A stretch of DNA of 64,000 bases from Actinoplanes sandaracinus (GTDB lineage Bacteria; Actinomycetota; Actinomycetes; Mycobacteriales; Micromonosporaceae), in contig NZ_JASCTH010000004.1 of the NCBI RefSeq assembly GCF_030009775.1, forward strand, positions 97,650-161,649. The letters are read 5' to 3'. The first letter of the stretch is position 1. Every line of letters begins with the position of its first letter. The translations under genes were made by a program, and so were the position numbers. The notes under the pieces were generated by a model. The model saw nothing but the letters and a program-made list of their open reading frames with translations, was not told where the DNA came from and did not search any database. Positions 31,539 to 38,658 of this stretch are shown piece after piece.

Positions 31539-32516
31539 GTGTCGAATTCCGCAGCACTTGCGCTCGCGCGGGTCATGGCCCACTGCGGCGGCTCGCCCGC
31601 CGAGGCCATGGCATACGTGGCCGCAGCGATCAGGGAGAAGCCTGCTGACCCGGAACCCTATGAGGTGATAGCCGAGCTGCGTCGACAATCGCCAACGGAA
31701 ACAGCTGCCGCTGTCGCCGCACCGGCCAACCTGTGGCAATTCGTGGTCGGGTCTTACCTGTACTTCCTAGACGGAGACACAGACCAAGCCGCGCGATGGT
31801 TGGGCTCAGTGACGGGTTACCGACCTGACATCGGCTGGGCCACAGCGCCATGGTTTAACAGCGAGCGGTTCCTCGCGACGGTCACTGCCCACGGACTCGC
31901 CGATGCCGCCGTGAACATCACCGACTACGGCACCGACCTTGACAACGACGCGGTACGGATGAATCTGCGGCCATGGCTACAGGCAGTCAACGTCGTCTGC
32001 GAGCGGGATCCGGTGGCCACGCAGATGGCTCGCATGGCGATCCTGCTGCGATTCTGCGGGCAAACAGACGAGTCTTTGGCCCTGTGCAACCGTGCGGACG
32101 CCGTGGAAAGGGTGATGCTAACTGAAGTCGTCCGTGCCGGGACCTGGGGATTCCTCGGCCATCAGCGCGAGCGCTCAGCAGCACTGCGACGAGCACTTCA
32201 GCTGGACCCGGCCAACTGGTCGCTCTATCTCGATCTGGCCGACCTCGCAGCGGCAGACGGTGACTTCAACACGGCCGCCAACTTGGTAAGCCAGGGCCTT
32301 AAGCACGAAGCTGAAGACGTCACGCTAAGGGCTGCTGGAGCTACATACCGCCTACTCGCTGGCGGCTCCCTTGCCGATCTAGATCTACTGCTCGAGTTGG
32401 CACCAGCACTTCCTCACCAGGGATACCGGAACGGACTGATCGAACAAGCCCTTAGCGTCGAAGGCCTTCCGACTGACCGAACAATGAGAGCCCGCGAGCT
32501 CCTGGGCAGGCATTGA
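31539..32516 (+). CDS. TPR-like protein of unknown function (element cargo)
   Basis: This 325-residue protein starts at GTG 31539. It is helical, with TPR-like stretches: 'AMAYVAAAIREKPADPEPYEVIAELRR', 'ERSAALRRALQLDPANWSLYLDLADLAAADGDFNTAANLVSQGL'. No enzymatic motif, signal peptide or membrane segment is visible. Codon use is less biased to G/C at third positions than in flanking chromosomal genes (many A/T-ending codons around 31720-32400), consistent with acquisition. TPR proteins act as adaptors, so the partner is not identifiable here. Confidence 0.65.
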   Translation: MSNSAALALARVMAHCGGSPAEAMAYVAAAIREKPADPEPYEVIAELRRQSPTETAAAVAAPANLWQFVVGSYLYFLDGDTDQAARWLGSVTGYRPDIGWATAPWFNSERFLATVTAHGLADAAVNITDYGTDLDNDAVRMNLRPWLQAVNVVCERDPVATQMARMAILLRFCGQTDESLALCNRADAVERVMLTEVVRAGTWGFLGHQRERSAALRRALQLDPANWSLYLDLADLAAADGDFNTAANLVSQGLKHEAEDVTLRAAGATYRLLAGGSLADLDLLLELAPALPHQGYRNGLIEQALSVEGLPTDRTMRARELLGRH

Positions 32517-32733
32517 CTCGCAGCACCCGTCTAGCCGTCCCGGCCGCCCTGTTCTATGCGCACATCTGCCGCCGATGGTGCACACCGACCAGCGGCGGCC
32601 TATCACGCTCGGTGGCCAGCCCGCGGGCCGCTGCCGACGTGCTGAATGGCCGAAGACATGGCCGAAGACCTGACGGCTTCAGTGCGAGACCGAGGTGGAT
32701 GGTGCTGCTGCCCGGCCAGTGCCCCTCACGCTG

Positions 32734-33117
32734 CTACCAGATGATGACGCCGCCCTGTACCGCCTTGGCGCGTTCTGCAGCGTGCCGCATGTTGGAGAGG
32801 TAATGGAGGATGCGATCCGTGTCGTAGCCAGTCGCGGCGGAGAGTTGCTCGACGTTCTCTGCCAGGAGTACGCATTCCTGCTGGAAGGCGTCGAGTTGGC
32901 CGGGCAGGACCTGGAGGTTGCCGCGGTTCTCGGCTGTAATGTCTGCGAGTTGCGGCAAGAGCGACGCGCCGAGGCGCCGAACTGCCGACGCTCCCCACAG
33001 CCCATAACGGGACCGTTCACCTCCGGTCCCCGTACTGGTACCCGGCGGGGCCTCAACAATGTTCCGGCCGGCATAAGCCTCGTCGTCCGGCACCCACACC
33101 GCAATGTCTATGCTCAT
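32734..33117 (-). CDS. Hypothetical protein (element cargo)
   Basis: This 127-residue soluble protein starts at ATG 33117, chosen for the GGAG about 10 bases upstream. It opens 'MSIDIAVWVPDDEAYAGRNIVEAPPG' and has a helical middle ('LLPQLADITAENRGNLQVLPGQLDAFQQECVLLAENVEQLSA'). It ends 'RILHYLSNMRHAAERAKAVQGGVIIW'. The upstream frame extension to 33258 runs toward the structured repeat and is unlikely to be coding. No family was recognised. It may be an immunity-like or regulatory protein, but nothing shows this directly. Confidence 0.5.
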   Translation of the reverse strand: MSIDIAVWVPDDEAYAGRNIVEAPPGTSTGTGGERSRYGLWGASAVRRLGASLLPQLADITAENRGNLQVLPGQLDAFQQECVLLAENVEQLSAATGYDTDRILHYLSNMRHAAERAKAVQGGVIIW

Positions 33118-33236
33118 TTCCACACTCCCGCCACGCCTCGGATGACGGCCAATGCTAACGATGATCACATGCACTGAACTGCCGCCGATAACGCGCGCTG
33201 GACCCGTAACCGCGTAACGCAATGTCATGGGGTGCT

Positions 33237-33359
33237 GGTAGTTCCGGCCCAAAAACAACTGCAGTGCTGCTCAGAGCAGCTGCTCAGAGTCAAGGTTCTC
33301 GACTTCGAAAGCGCTCCTGGCCAGCGCTGAGGTTGGCCTTTGGGGCCGGAACCTACCGG
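33237..33359 (+). repeat. Structured ~123-bp repeat, copy 1
   Basis: This is an imperfect palindromic element whose ends (GGTAGTTCCGGCCC... / ...GGGCCGGAACCTACC) are inverted repeats of each other. It contains internal hairpins, including GCTGCT-CAG-AGCAGC and AGCGCT-CCTGGCC-AGCGCT. It is roughly 85-90 % identical by eye to copy 2 (35087-35211), which is in the opposite orientation. Weaker similarity continues about 10-15 bp beyond each end. It lacks coding capacity and looks MITE-like. Confidence 0.85.
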
Positions 33360-33620
33360 AGGCCTTCGACGCGGTGCCGCGGGGCACCGGACCAGCGTTT
33401 CGGCATCGGCACCGGCTGGCTCAGCTTGCTGATCTGCCGCAGTGGCCGGAGACAGCCGGCGCGGTTCCCAACGCTGGCGGCGGTACTGCGGCGGCGCGGG
33501 TTGCGACCGTGGTGAGCGCGGCCGCCGAGCGGCCCGGCATTTTCAAGTACGGCAACCTGGTGATGCTGGCGGCAGCAGTCCGCAGCGTTGATGAGCTGGC
33601 CGATTGACGGTGTCGCACGT

Positions 33621-34520
33621 TCAGAGGCGAACGTGTCGCCATTGCGCTGCCGCGACCATGCCGGCCGCTATGGCAACACCGAGGGCCACTGACGCCATGG
33701 CGTCGACTCGCGGGAGGTCCGTCCTCAGTCCGTCGAAGGTGATCTGCGCCAGTGTCATGAGGACGAACATGGGGGCGACGGCGATCAGCATCCGCCGGTC
33801 CGCCGTGGCGACCCACAGGAAAGCAGCCGCTGTCGCGATCTTTGCAACCACCAGCCAGGTCGGCGTCGCGTCATCATCGAACGCCAGTTGCTCGATCCGG
33901 GCCAGGCCGAGCACGAGTACGAGCGCGAGCACGCTCACCGAGACGGCGACGGCGGTGCGGGGCCCGACCCGGGGAACATCAGCGGGGCGGCGAAGACCGG
34001 CGATCACCAGCGGAGCCGCCACCACCGCAGCCCACCACTGTGGCATTCCATGGCCGTACGGGTAGTCGGGAACGACCGCCTGGGCGGCGATCGCAGCGAG
34101 CACCAGGCCGGTCGCCAGGCGTTGTCGGTCCAGGGCCAGAGCCGCAAAGGCCGCGATGCCCAGAGCCAGGGCCGGTCCGTGTTCGTGCAGCACGGGCCGG
34201 AGTAGATCGCCTCCGCCGTGGGTGAGGGCCGCGGCGAGGATGAAGATCGTCTTCAGTGCGCCCAAGGCCAGTAGGCCCATGGCTGCCAGATGCATGCCCT
34301 GCCAGAGCAGGACCACCTTCGGGCGGCCCGCCGCGCTGCCCGCGCGAACTCGTAGTCCACCACGTACCAGGGCGGCTGCCTGTCGTGGCTGCGGCCACCG
34401 GCGGTGGGCGGCCTCGCCGATCAGGATTTCGAGCAGCTCATCCGCACGTTCGCGGCGGTAGCCGGCCGGATACGACCGCAGCAGAGTCCGATAGCGGCGC
34501 TCAAGGGTGTCGTTGTTCAT
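33621..34520 (-). CDS. HAAS-type membrane protein paired with PadR (element cargo)
   Basis: This 299-residue protein opens with a helical HAAS-like domain ('LERRYRTLLRSYPAGYRRERADELLEILI'). Some seven or eight hydrophobic segments follow (LAAMGLLALGALKTIFILAAAL, ALALGIAAFAALAL, ATGLVLAAIAAQAVV, AVVAAPLVIAGL, VAVSVSVLALVLVLGLA, AVAPMFVLMTLAQI). The ATG at 34520 overlaps the padR stop (ATGA). Regulation by that PadR is inferred. No transport or enzyme motif is visible. Confidence 0.72.
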   Translation of the reverse strand: MNNDTLERRYRTLLRSYPAGYRRERADELLEILIGEAAHRRWPQPRQAAALVRGGLRVRAGSAAGRPKVVLLWQGMHLAAMGLLALGALKTIFILAAALTHGGGDLLRPVLHEHGPALALGIAAFAALALDRQRLATGLVLAAIAAQAVVPDYPYGHGMPQWWAAVVAAPLVIAGLRRPADVPRVGPRTAVAVSVSVLALVLVLGLARIEQLAFDDDATPTWLVVAKIATAAAFLWVATADRRMLIAVAPMFVLMTLAQITFDGLRTDLPRVDAMASVALGVAIAAGMVAAAQWRHVRL

Positions 34521-34897
34521 GCCGGCGATGTCCTCCAGGAGAATTGTGCGCCTGCCGACGGTGGGAAAAGGGAGTCGAGGAGTCTGGCGTGCACGACGCG
34601 CGCCGCCTCGGCGAGTCGGTCCGCCGCCTCAGTGAGCACCGCGCGACCCTCCTCGGTGAGGCGGTAGTAGCGCCGGGCTCGTCCGTTGATGATCTCCTCA
34701 CCGTCCGCGACGATGAGGCCCTCACCGAGGAGCCGATCAACCACCGAGTACAGGGATCCAGCCGCGAGCTTCACCCGGCCGCCGGAAAGTTCCTCCACGC
34801 GCTTGATTACGGCATATCCATGGAGCCGCCCATCGAGGAGCGCGGCGAGAACGAAGTAGGAGGGCTCCCTCAAGGAGCCACGCGAGCTTGATCGCAT
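34517..34897 (-). CDS. PadR-family transcriptional regulator (element cargo)
   Basis: This 126-residue PadR winged-helix protein has 'EPSYFVLAALLDGRLHGYAVIKRVEEL', 'AAGSLYSVVDRLLGEGLIV' and 'GRARRYYRLTEEGRAVLTEAAD'. The start is ATG 34897; the frame is open to a TTG at 34912 inside the operator. A perfect 7-7-7 dyad lies just upstream, so autoregulation is likely. Confidence 0.86.
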   Translation of the reverse strand: MRSSSRGSLREPSYFVLAALLDGRLHGYAVIKRVEELSGGRVKLAAGSLYSVVDRLLGEGLIVADGEEIINGRARRYYRLTEEGRAVLTEAADRLAEAARVVHARLLDSLFPPSAGAQFSWRTSPA

Positions 34898-34904
34898 GGC
34901 AGCA

Positions 34905-34925
34905 ATATACAAGTAGTGTGTATAT
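34905..34925 (-). promoter_or_regulatory. Putative PadR operator with overlapping promoter
   Basis: ATATACA (34905-34911) and TGTATAT (34919-34925) form a perfect inverted repeat around a 7-base spacer, 7 bases before ATG 34897. On the coding strand a TATATT -10-like hexamer lies inside it, so a bound repressor would block the promoter. The A/T-rich dyad stands out in this GC-rich DNA and fits the ATAT-rich palindromes known for PadR proteins. Confidence 0.6.
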
Positions 34926-35086
34926 ACAGCAACGCCGCGCTCCTCTTCCCGGCATCACCACGCGGCGTCGCGCCGGTCCCGGCTTCCTGGATTCGGGCCA
35001 CGCCGCCCAGGCTTGTGGAGTTCGCCGCACGAGGCTTGCGACGGTCGCGGTCAGCACGAAGTCCTCACCCGTGGCCTGATAGGCCT

Positions 35087-35211
35087 CCGGCAGTTCCCGG
35101 CCCGAAAGCCCACCTCAGCGCTGGGCAGGAGCGCTGTCGAAGTCCAGAACCTTTGACTCTGAGCAGTTGCCCTGAGCAGCACTGCAGTTGTTTTGGGCCG
35201 GAACCTACCGG
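35087..35211 (-). repeat. Structured ~125-bp repeat, copy 2 (inverted)
   Basis: This is the reverse-oriented partner of 33237-33359. It keeps the terminal inverted repeats, the AGTC...GACT hairpin and the perfect CAGCGCT-CCTGCCC-AGCGCTG hairpin. The two copies bracket the PadR/HAAS pair (1.7 kb between them). The rest of 34926-35320 contains no gene I can support. Confidence 0.85.
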
Positions 35212-35346
35212 CACCCCCGTCATGGTGAACCTTGCGGTCCCTGAGCGGCCACGGGAGGCAACTGGGCGGGGCGGCGGGCCGGCAGTCTCGTCCGCCCCGC
35301 CGCCAACAACGACGGGGCGGATTCGCCAACAGAGTCCCGGAACCGG

Positions 35347-35359
35347 TGCGGGGCCTCGT
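35347..35359 (-). terminator. Right arm of the split ppc terminator
   Basis: TGCGGGGCCTCGT complements 29687-29699. It lies 9 bases beyond the stop of the minus-strand gene at 35368, for which the intact hairpin would have been the terminator as well. Confidence 0.85.
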
Positions 35360-35367
35360 CGCTCACG

Positions 35368-35610
35368 CTAGTTGTGCAGTTCGTGCAGGAACTCCCCGGC
35401 CGCGTTGAAGGTGCGCACGGTGCCCGGCGGGAGGATGCTCATGCCACCCTCCCACTGGATGATCTCCATCTCGGCGGCCTCCATCGCCTGGACCTCGGCA
35501 TACATCCACTCACCGGGACCGAGGTCGTAGTCCATGCCGAGCGGCTCGAACATCACCGTGAACGACGTGTCCTCGTCAGCACTGATCTTGATCCGTAACG
35601 GCTTGCTCAA
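35368..35610 (-). CDS. Small acidic hypothetical protein
   Basis: This 80-residue, Met/Glu-rich protein begins 'MSKPLRIKISADEDTSFTVMFEPLG', continues 'YDLGPGEWMYAEVQAMEAAEMEIIQWEGG', and ends 'TFNAAGEFLHELHN'. It is probably a small beta-rich cytoplasmic domain of unknown role. No signal or membrane segment is visible. It converges on ppc and would have shared its terminator before the mobile element arrived. Confidence 0.6.
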   Translation of the reverse strand: MSKPLRIKISADEDTSFTVMFEPLGMDYDLGPGEWMYAEVQAMEAAEMEIIQWEGGMSILPPGTVRTFNAAGEFLHELHN

Positions 35611-35829
35611 TTCGTCGCCCGCTTCCCTGCATCGATGACTTCACCGGGCCCTGGGGCAGCCGGGGTTCGCAGGCCATGTGACCGGTCGTCGCATTTTTCC
35701 TGCAGCAACACGTGATCGGTCGACCGGGCGGGCCGTCTGCCTGTTGTCAGAACCTGTCAGACGCTACCGAACACCCCCGCTACCGGCCGAAAGTCGTTGC
35801 CGACACGGCATTCGCCTTCTGGAGGAAAC

Positions 35830-36312
35830 ATGCTCAAGCGGGTCATGACCATCATCGGGGCGGCGGCGCTCGCCGTCACCGGCAGCATGATGGTGGCGTC
35901 ACCGGCCTCGGCGGCGTACGGATGTACCGGAAACCTGGTGGGTTCCTGGGCCGTGCCGTTGAAGGACATGCTCGACGGCTCGACCTACTACCGCAGTGAC
36001 GTCAAGGTCTACTACGACGCCAGCACCGGGTGGAACTGCGCGGCCCTCGTCAAGCGGCCCGGCCACGCCCGTTACGGCGACAAGACGCCGCTGTTCATCG
36101 AGATGTACAACGAGCGGTGGGCCGAGGACAACTACCGGAACAACTACGACCAGGACCAGGGGGCCTTCAAGTACTACGCCGGCCCCATCAAGGTCTACGG
36201 CAAGAACATGTGCCTGAGCTTCAACGCCTCACACGGCGACCACGAGGCGCACCCCGGCCAGCCGTACAGCTACAACGGCCGCCTGTTGAAGACGGGTGTC
36301 GCCTGCGGATGA
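35830..36312 (+). CDS. Small secreted cysteine-containing protein
   Basis: This 160-residue protein starts at ATG 35830 behind GGAGG. It has a clear Sec signal peptide (MLKRVMTIIGAAALAVTGS...ASPASA, cleavage after ASA). The mature part has four cysteines (in YGCTGN, WNCAAL, NMCLSF, GVACG), allowing two disulfides, and many Tyr/Asn residues. No family was recognised. It is monocistronic with its own terminator. The 35611-35829 gap upstream presumably holds its promoter, but none was clearly seen. Confidence 0.78.
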   Translation: MLKRVMTIIGAAALAVTGSMMVASPASAAYGCTGNLVGSWAVPLKDMLDGSTYYRSDVKVYYDASTGWNCAALVKRPGHARYGDKTPLFIEMYNERWAEDNYRNNYDQDQGAFKYYAGPIKVYGKNMCLSFNASHGDHEAHPGQPYSYNGRLLKTGVACG

Positions 36313-36325
36313 TCTAGCGCGTCAC

Positions 36326-36356
36326 CGGCCGGGCACCCTTCCCGGGTGTCCGGCCG
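36326..36356. terminator. Bidirectional rho-independent terminator
   Basis: CGGCCGGGCACCC and GGGTGTCCGGCCG form a 13-bp stem with one G-T wobble and a 5-base loop, between the secreted-protein gene and the converging merR. Confidence 0.7.
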
Positions 36357-36368
36357 CGTCGGACGTGA

Positions 36369-37226
36369 TCAATCTCCGCGAGTGATGGCCGCACTTCCGT
36401 CCGTGGCGAGGAGTTGTGCCGTGCGTTCCATGCAGCGTTTCCGGGCGGGAGACCAGTCGTAGGGCATCTTGGTGACTGATTCGAAGGCGCTCATCTGAGT
36501 CTCCTTCTCCTCTGCCGAGTCGGCGTCGTAGATCTCGAAGAGCTTCTCCTCGGCCACGTCTAGCCCGGCTGCCTCGACGGCCCGATCCAGGGCCATGTGG
36601 TGGGCGTATCGCTGTACGGCGAGTTCTTCCACGCGCGGGTCCTCGGTCTCCACACTGTCGTCCAGGGCCGCCTCGGCCGCGTCCAGACGGTCCTGCTCCG
36701 CCCGCAGGTCGGGGTGGGTGGCCAGCACGATGAACACGCTGGCCTGGATCGCGGCGCCCAACGGGCCGAAGACGCGTTCCGTGACCAGCAGCGCGTCCAG
36801 GTCGGCGGGGCGCAGTGTTCCCGGGGGCAGGTGGCCGAGCCGGTCGGTGACCAGTTCGGAGAGCAGTCCGAGCGGGCTGCCCACGGCTTGGAGACGCTGG
36901 ACGGCCCCGCGTTGGCGTTTGATGTCGGCCTCCTGGGCGGCCAGGGTCTCCTCCAGCCGGCCCAGCACATCCCCGATGTCCCGGGTTCCCTCGAAGGCGG
37001 CCCGCACGTCGTCAAGGCTGATGCCGGCCTCCGCCATCTTGCGGATCCACAGCAGGCGGATCATGTCGTCGTAGCCATAGCGGCGGCGACCGTCCACGCC
37101 CCGCTCGGGCTCCGGCAGCAGACCGATCTGGTGGTAGTGGCGAATAGCGCGCGGCGTGGTCCCCGCGAAGACGGCAGCATCACCGATCTTGACTTGCCGG
37201 GGCGGCATGGCGAAGGAGTACGTCAC
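36369..37226 (-). CDS. MerR-family transcriptional regulator
   Basis: This 285-residue protein starts at GTG 37226 (ATG 37208 is an alternative). The N-terminal MerR DNA-binding domain reads 'QVKIGDAAVFAGTTPRAIRHYHQIGLLPEPER' and 'RRYGYDDMIRLLWIRKMAEAGISLDDVRAAFEG'. A coiled-coil linker and a ~170-residue helical C-terminal sensor domain of unknown ligand follow. It lies downstream of, and in line with, the orphan ABC permease, 150 bases away, so it may control that gene. Confidence 0.85.
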   Translation of the reverse strand: MTYSFAMPPRQVKIGDAAVFAGTTPRAIRHYHQIGLLPEPERGVDGRRRYGYDDMIRLLWIRKMAEAGISLDDVRAAFEGTRDIGDVLGRLEETLAAQEADIKRQRGAVQRLQAVGSPLGLLSELVTDRLGHLPPGTLRPADLDALLVTERVFGPLGAAIQASVFIVLATHPDLRAEQDRLDAAEAALDDSVETEDPRVEELAVQRYAHHMALDRAVEAAGLDVAEEKLFEIYDADSAEEKETQMSAFESVTKMPYDWSPARKRCMERTAQLLATDGSAAITRGD

Positions 37227-37376
37227 AGACGGAGCCTTTCGTGCTGAGGTCCTTCGAGGAGACCACGTGCCGCTACGGCAGGTGCAACACCAACGACCAC
37301 GCTGGTCATAGCCGATGCGCTACGCGGTGATGCCACTCCTGGCGTCAGCCGGGTGGCCAGCGTTGCCGTGGGGTGG

Positions 37377-38240
37377 TCACAGCGAGGCTATTTTCCGGTA
37401 ACGGGCGAGCAGGAGCAGGAAGCACGCGGCGACCAGGCACGCCGCCTCGATGCCGTAGATCGGGCCGAACCTGCCCACGCCCACGTCGAGCTGACTCTCC
37501 CTCTCGGTGAGCCACTCGCCGACGCCTCCGATCAGGAAGGTCGGGCTGGCCAGCCCGGACAGGCCGTTGGCCGTGGTGGACGGCAGCGAGGCGAGCACGC
37601 CGACGACCGGGACGGTCATCATGAAGACCGCCACGATGCCACCGGCGGCGAACGCCTGCTTTCCGGTGAGCGACGCGATCAGCAGGCTGATACCGGCGAA
37701 CATCACCGCCCAGAGCAGGCTGTACGCCCAGCCGGGCAGCAGCTCCCCGAGCTCGTTGAACACCCCGCGGACGCCGGTCTTGGTGGTGAACGCGGCGCCG
37801 AGGAACATGATGAACTGCGGCACGCCGAGCAGCAGCCAGATCGCGGCCGTCATGGCGGCGAGCTTGGCGATCACGTAGTCGGCGGCCCGCAACGGACGGC
37901 TGAAGTAGAGCGGCAGCACCCCGGCCCGCAAGTCGCGGGAGACCAGCTGCGGCGCGACGATCGCCGCAAAGAAAATGATCAGTAAGCTCATCTGGTCGGC
38001 GTACTCGAAGTAGGTGAAGAACACCTCTCCGGTGATCGAGCGGCCGGCCGCCACGATGACGGCGACCAGCAGCATGATGCCGGCCACCAGCCAGGGGAAG
38101 ATCTTCGCCGTGGCGGAGCGGCCGAGCCCGAAGGCGGCGCGCAACCCGTGCACGAAGAGGGCCCGCTGCATCGCGACGCGGCCCAGCCGGGGACCGGAGT
38201 ACCGCTGGTACCCGATGTCATGGATGACGCCGGTCTCCGA
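37377..38240 (-). CDS. ABC-2 type permease, orphan duplicate
   Basis: This 287-residue protein starts at ATG 38240. It is a close paralogue, around three-quarters identical by eye, of the permease at 44596-45459; both begin 'MSE(T/A)GVIHDIGYQRY'. It has about six membrane helices (KIFPWLVAGIMLLVAVIVAA, LLIIFFAAIVAPQLV, AIWLLLGVPQFIMFLGAA, YSLLWAVMFAGISLLIASL, FAAGGIVAVFMMTVPVVGVLA, CLVAACFLLLL). No ATPase gene accompanies it here. The duplication also carried the last codons of the upstream ATPase (see the finding). It may borrow the ATPase at 45452-46366. Confidence 0.85.
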   Translation of the reverse strand, partial: SETGVIHDIGYQRYSGPRLGRVAMQRALFVHGLRAAFGLGRSATAKIFPWLVAGIMLLVAVIVAAGRSITGEVFFTYFEYADQMSLLIIFFAAIVAPQLVSRDLRAGVLPLYFSRPLRAADYVIAKLAAMTAAIWLLLGVPQFIMFLGAAFTTKTGVRGVFNELGELLPGWAYSLLWAVMFAGISLLIASLTGKQAFAAGGIVAVFMMTVPVVGVLASLPSTTANGLSGLASPTFLIGGVGEWLTERESQLDVGVGRFGPIYGIEAACLVAACFLLLLARYRKIASL

Positions 38241-38276
38241 CATCGGCGGTCTCCTTCGTCGTGAAGAGGCAGCCGT

Positions 38277-38313
38277 CGTTCGTATAGGCGTCACTGTGAC
38301 GGAAGTACGAACG
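38277..38313. promoter_or_regulatory. 37-bp near-perfect palindrome upstream of the orphan permease
   Basis: CGTTCGTA-tagg-CGTCAC-t-GTGACG-gaag-TACGAACG is symmetric about T38295; 14 of 18 arm positions pair. It begins 36 bases before the permease start and lies just outside the duplicated sequence. The size suits two stacked repressor dimers or a MerR/TetR-type operator. The remaining 38314-38658 interval holds a weaker hairpin (about 38355-38392) and a possible TTGACA box at 38560 for the M50 gene. Confidence 0.65.
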
Positions 38314-38658
38314 CGGGGTCCTGGCCCGTCGGCCACCGCTCACGCTACCTGCGGAGAACGGGTTGAGAAACACCCACTCAACGTGCCGTTCAACCTCCCG
38401 CTCCATCCCGACGTCGCTGCGGACGAGGTCGCTGCGTCATCAAGGGCAACTACGGTGCGTGCCGGCCAGCGCGTGGGGCGCGGGCAGCGATAGGACTCAC
38501 CGAGCGGTCAGATTGCCGCCGTGGTACGGCTGAACTGCGGATACGCGTCCCGCGGGATCTTGACAGGCAAGGCTTGAGCACTGACAGACTCTCCGACTCT
38601 CGGACACGGGGGATTGTCTGAAGCCGGACCGCGACCAGCTCACGACCAGGGGGACAAC

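Larger units (their letters stand above)
29708..35338. mobile_element. 5.6-kb IS1182-like element with cargo, inserted in a terminator loop
   Basis: The ends are perfect 18-bp inverted repeats: GGGACTCTGTTGGCGAAT at 29708-29725 and its complement at 35321-35338. They are flanked by a perfect 6-bp direct duplication GGAACC (29702-29707 and 35339-35344). Subterminal hairpins lie inside both ends (29741-29777 and 35291-35321). Contents in order: a decayed transposase, an 8-bp tandem repeat, a TPR-like gene, an unknown gene, repeat copy 1, a PadR/HAAS pair, and repeat copy 2. The transposase end lies ~4 kb from the right inverted repeat. So either DNA was later inserted into a normal IS or the element mobilised passenger genes. 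Confidence 0.85.

Noticed and set aside
33374..33607. 77-codon plus-strand frame next to repeat copy 1
   Set aside because: It has no ribosome site and no recognisable family. It might be the 3' scrap of a gene cut by the repeat, but I cannot support it as a gene.
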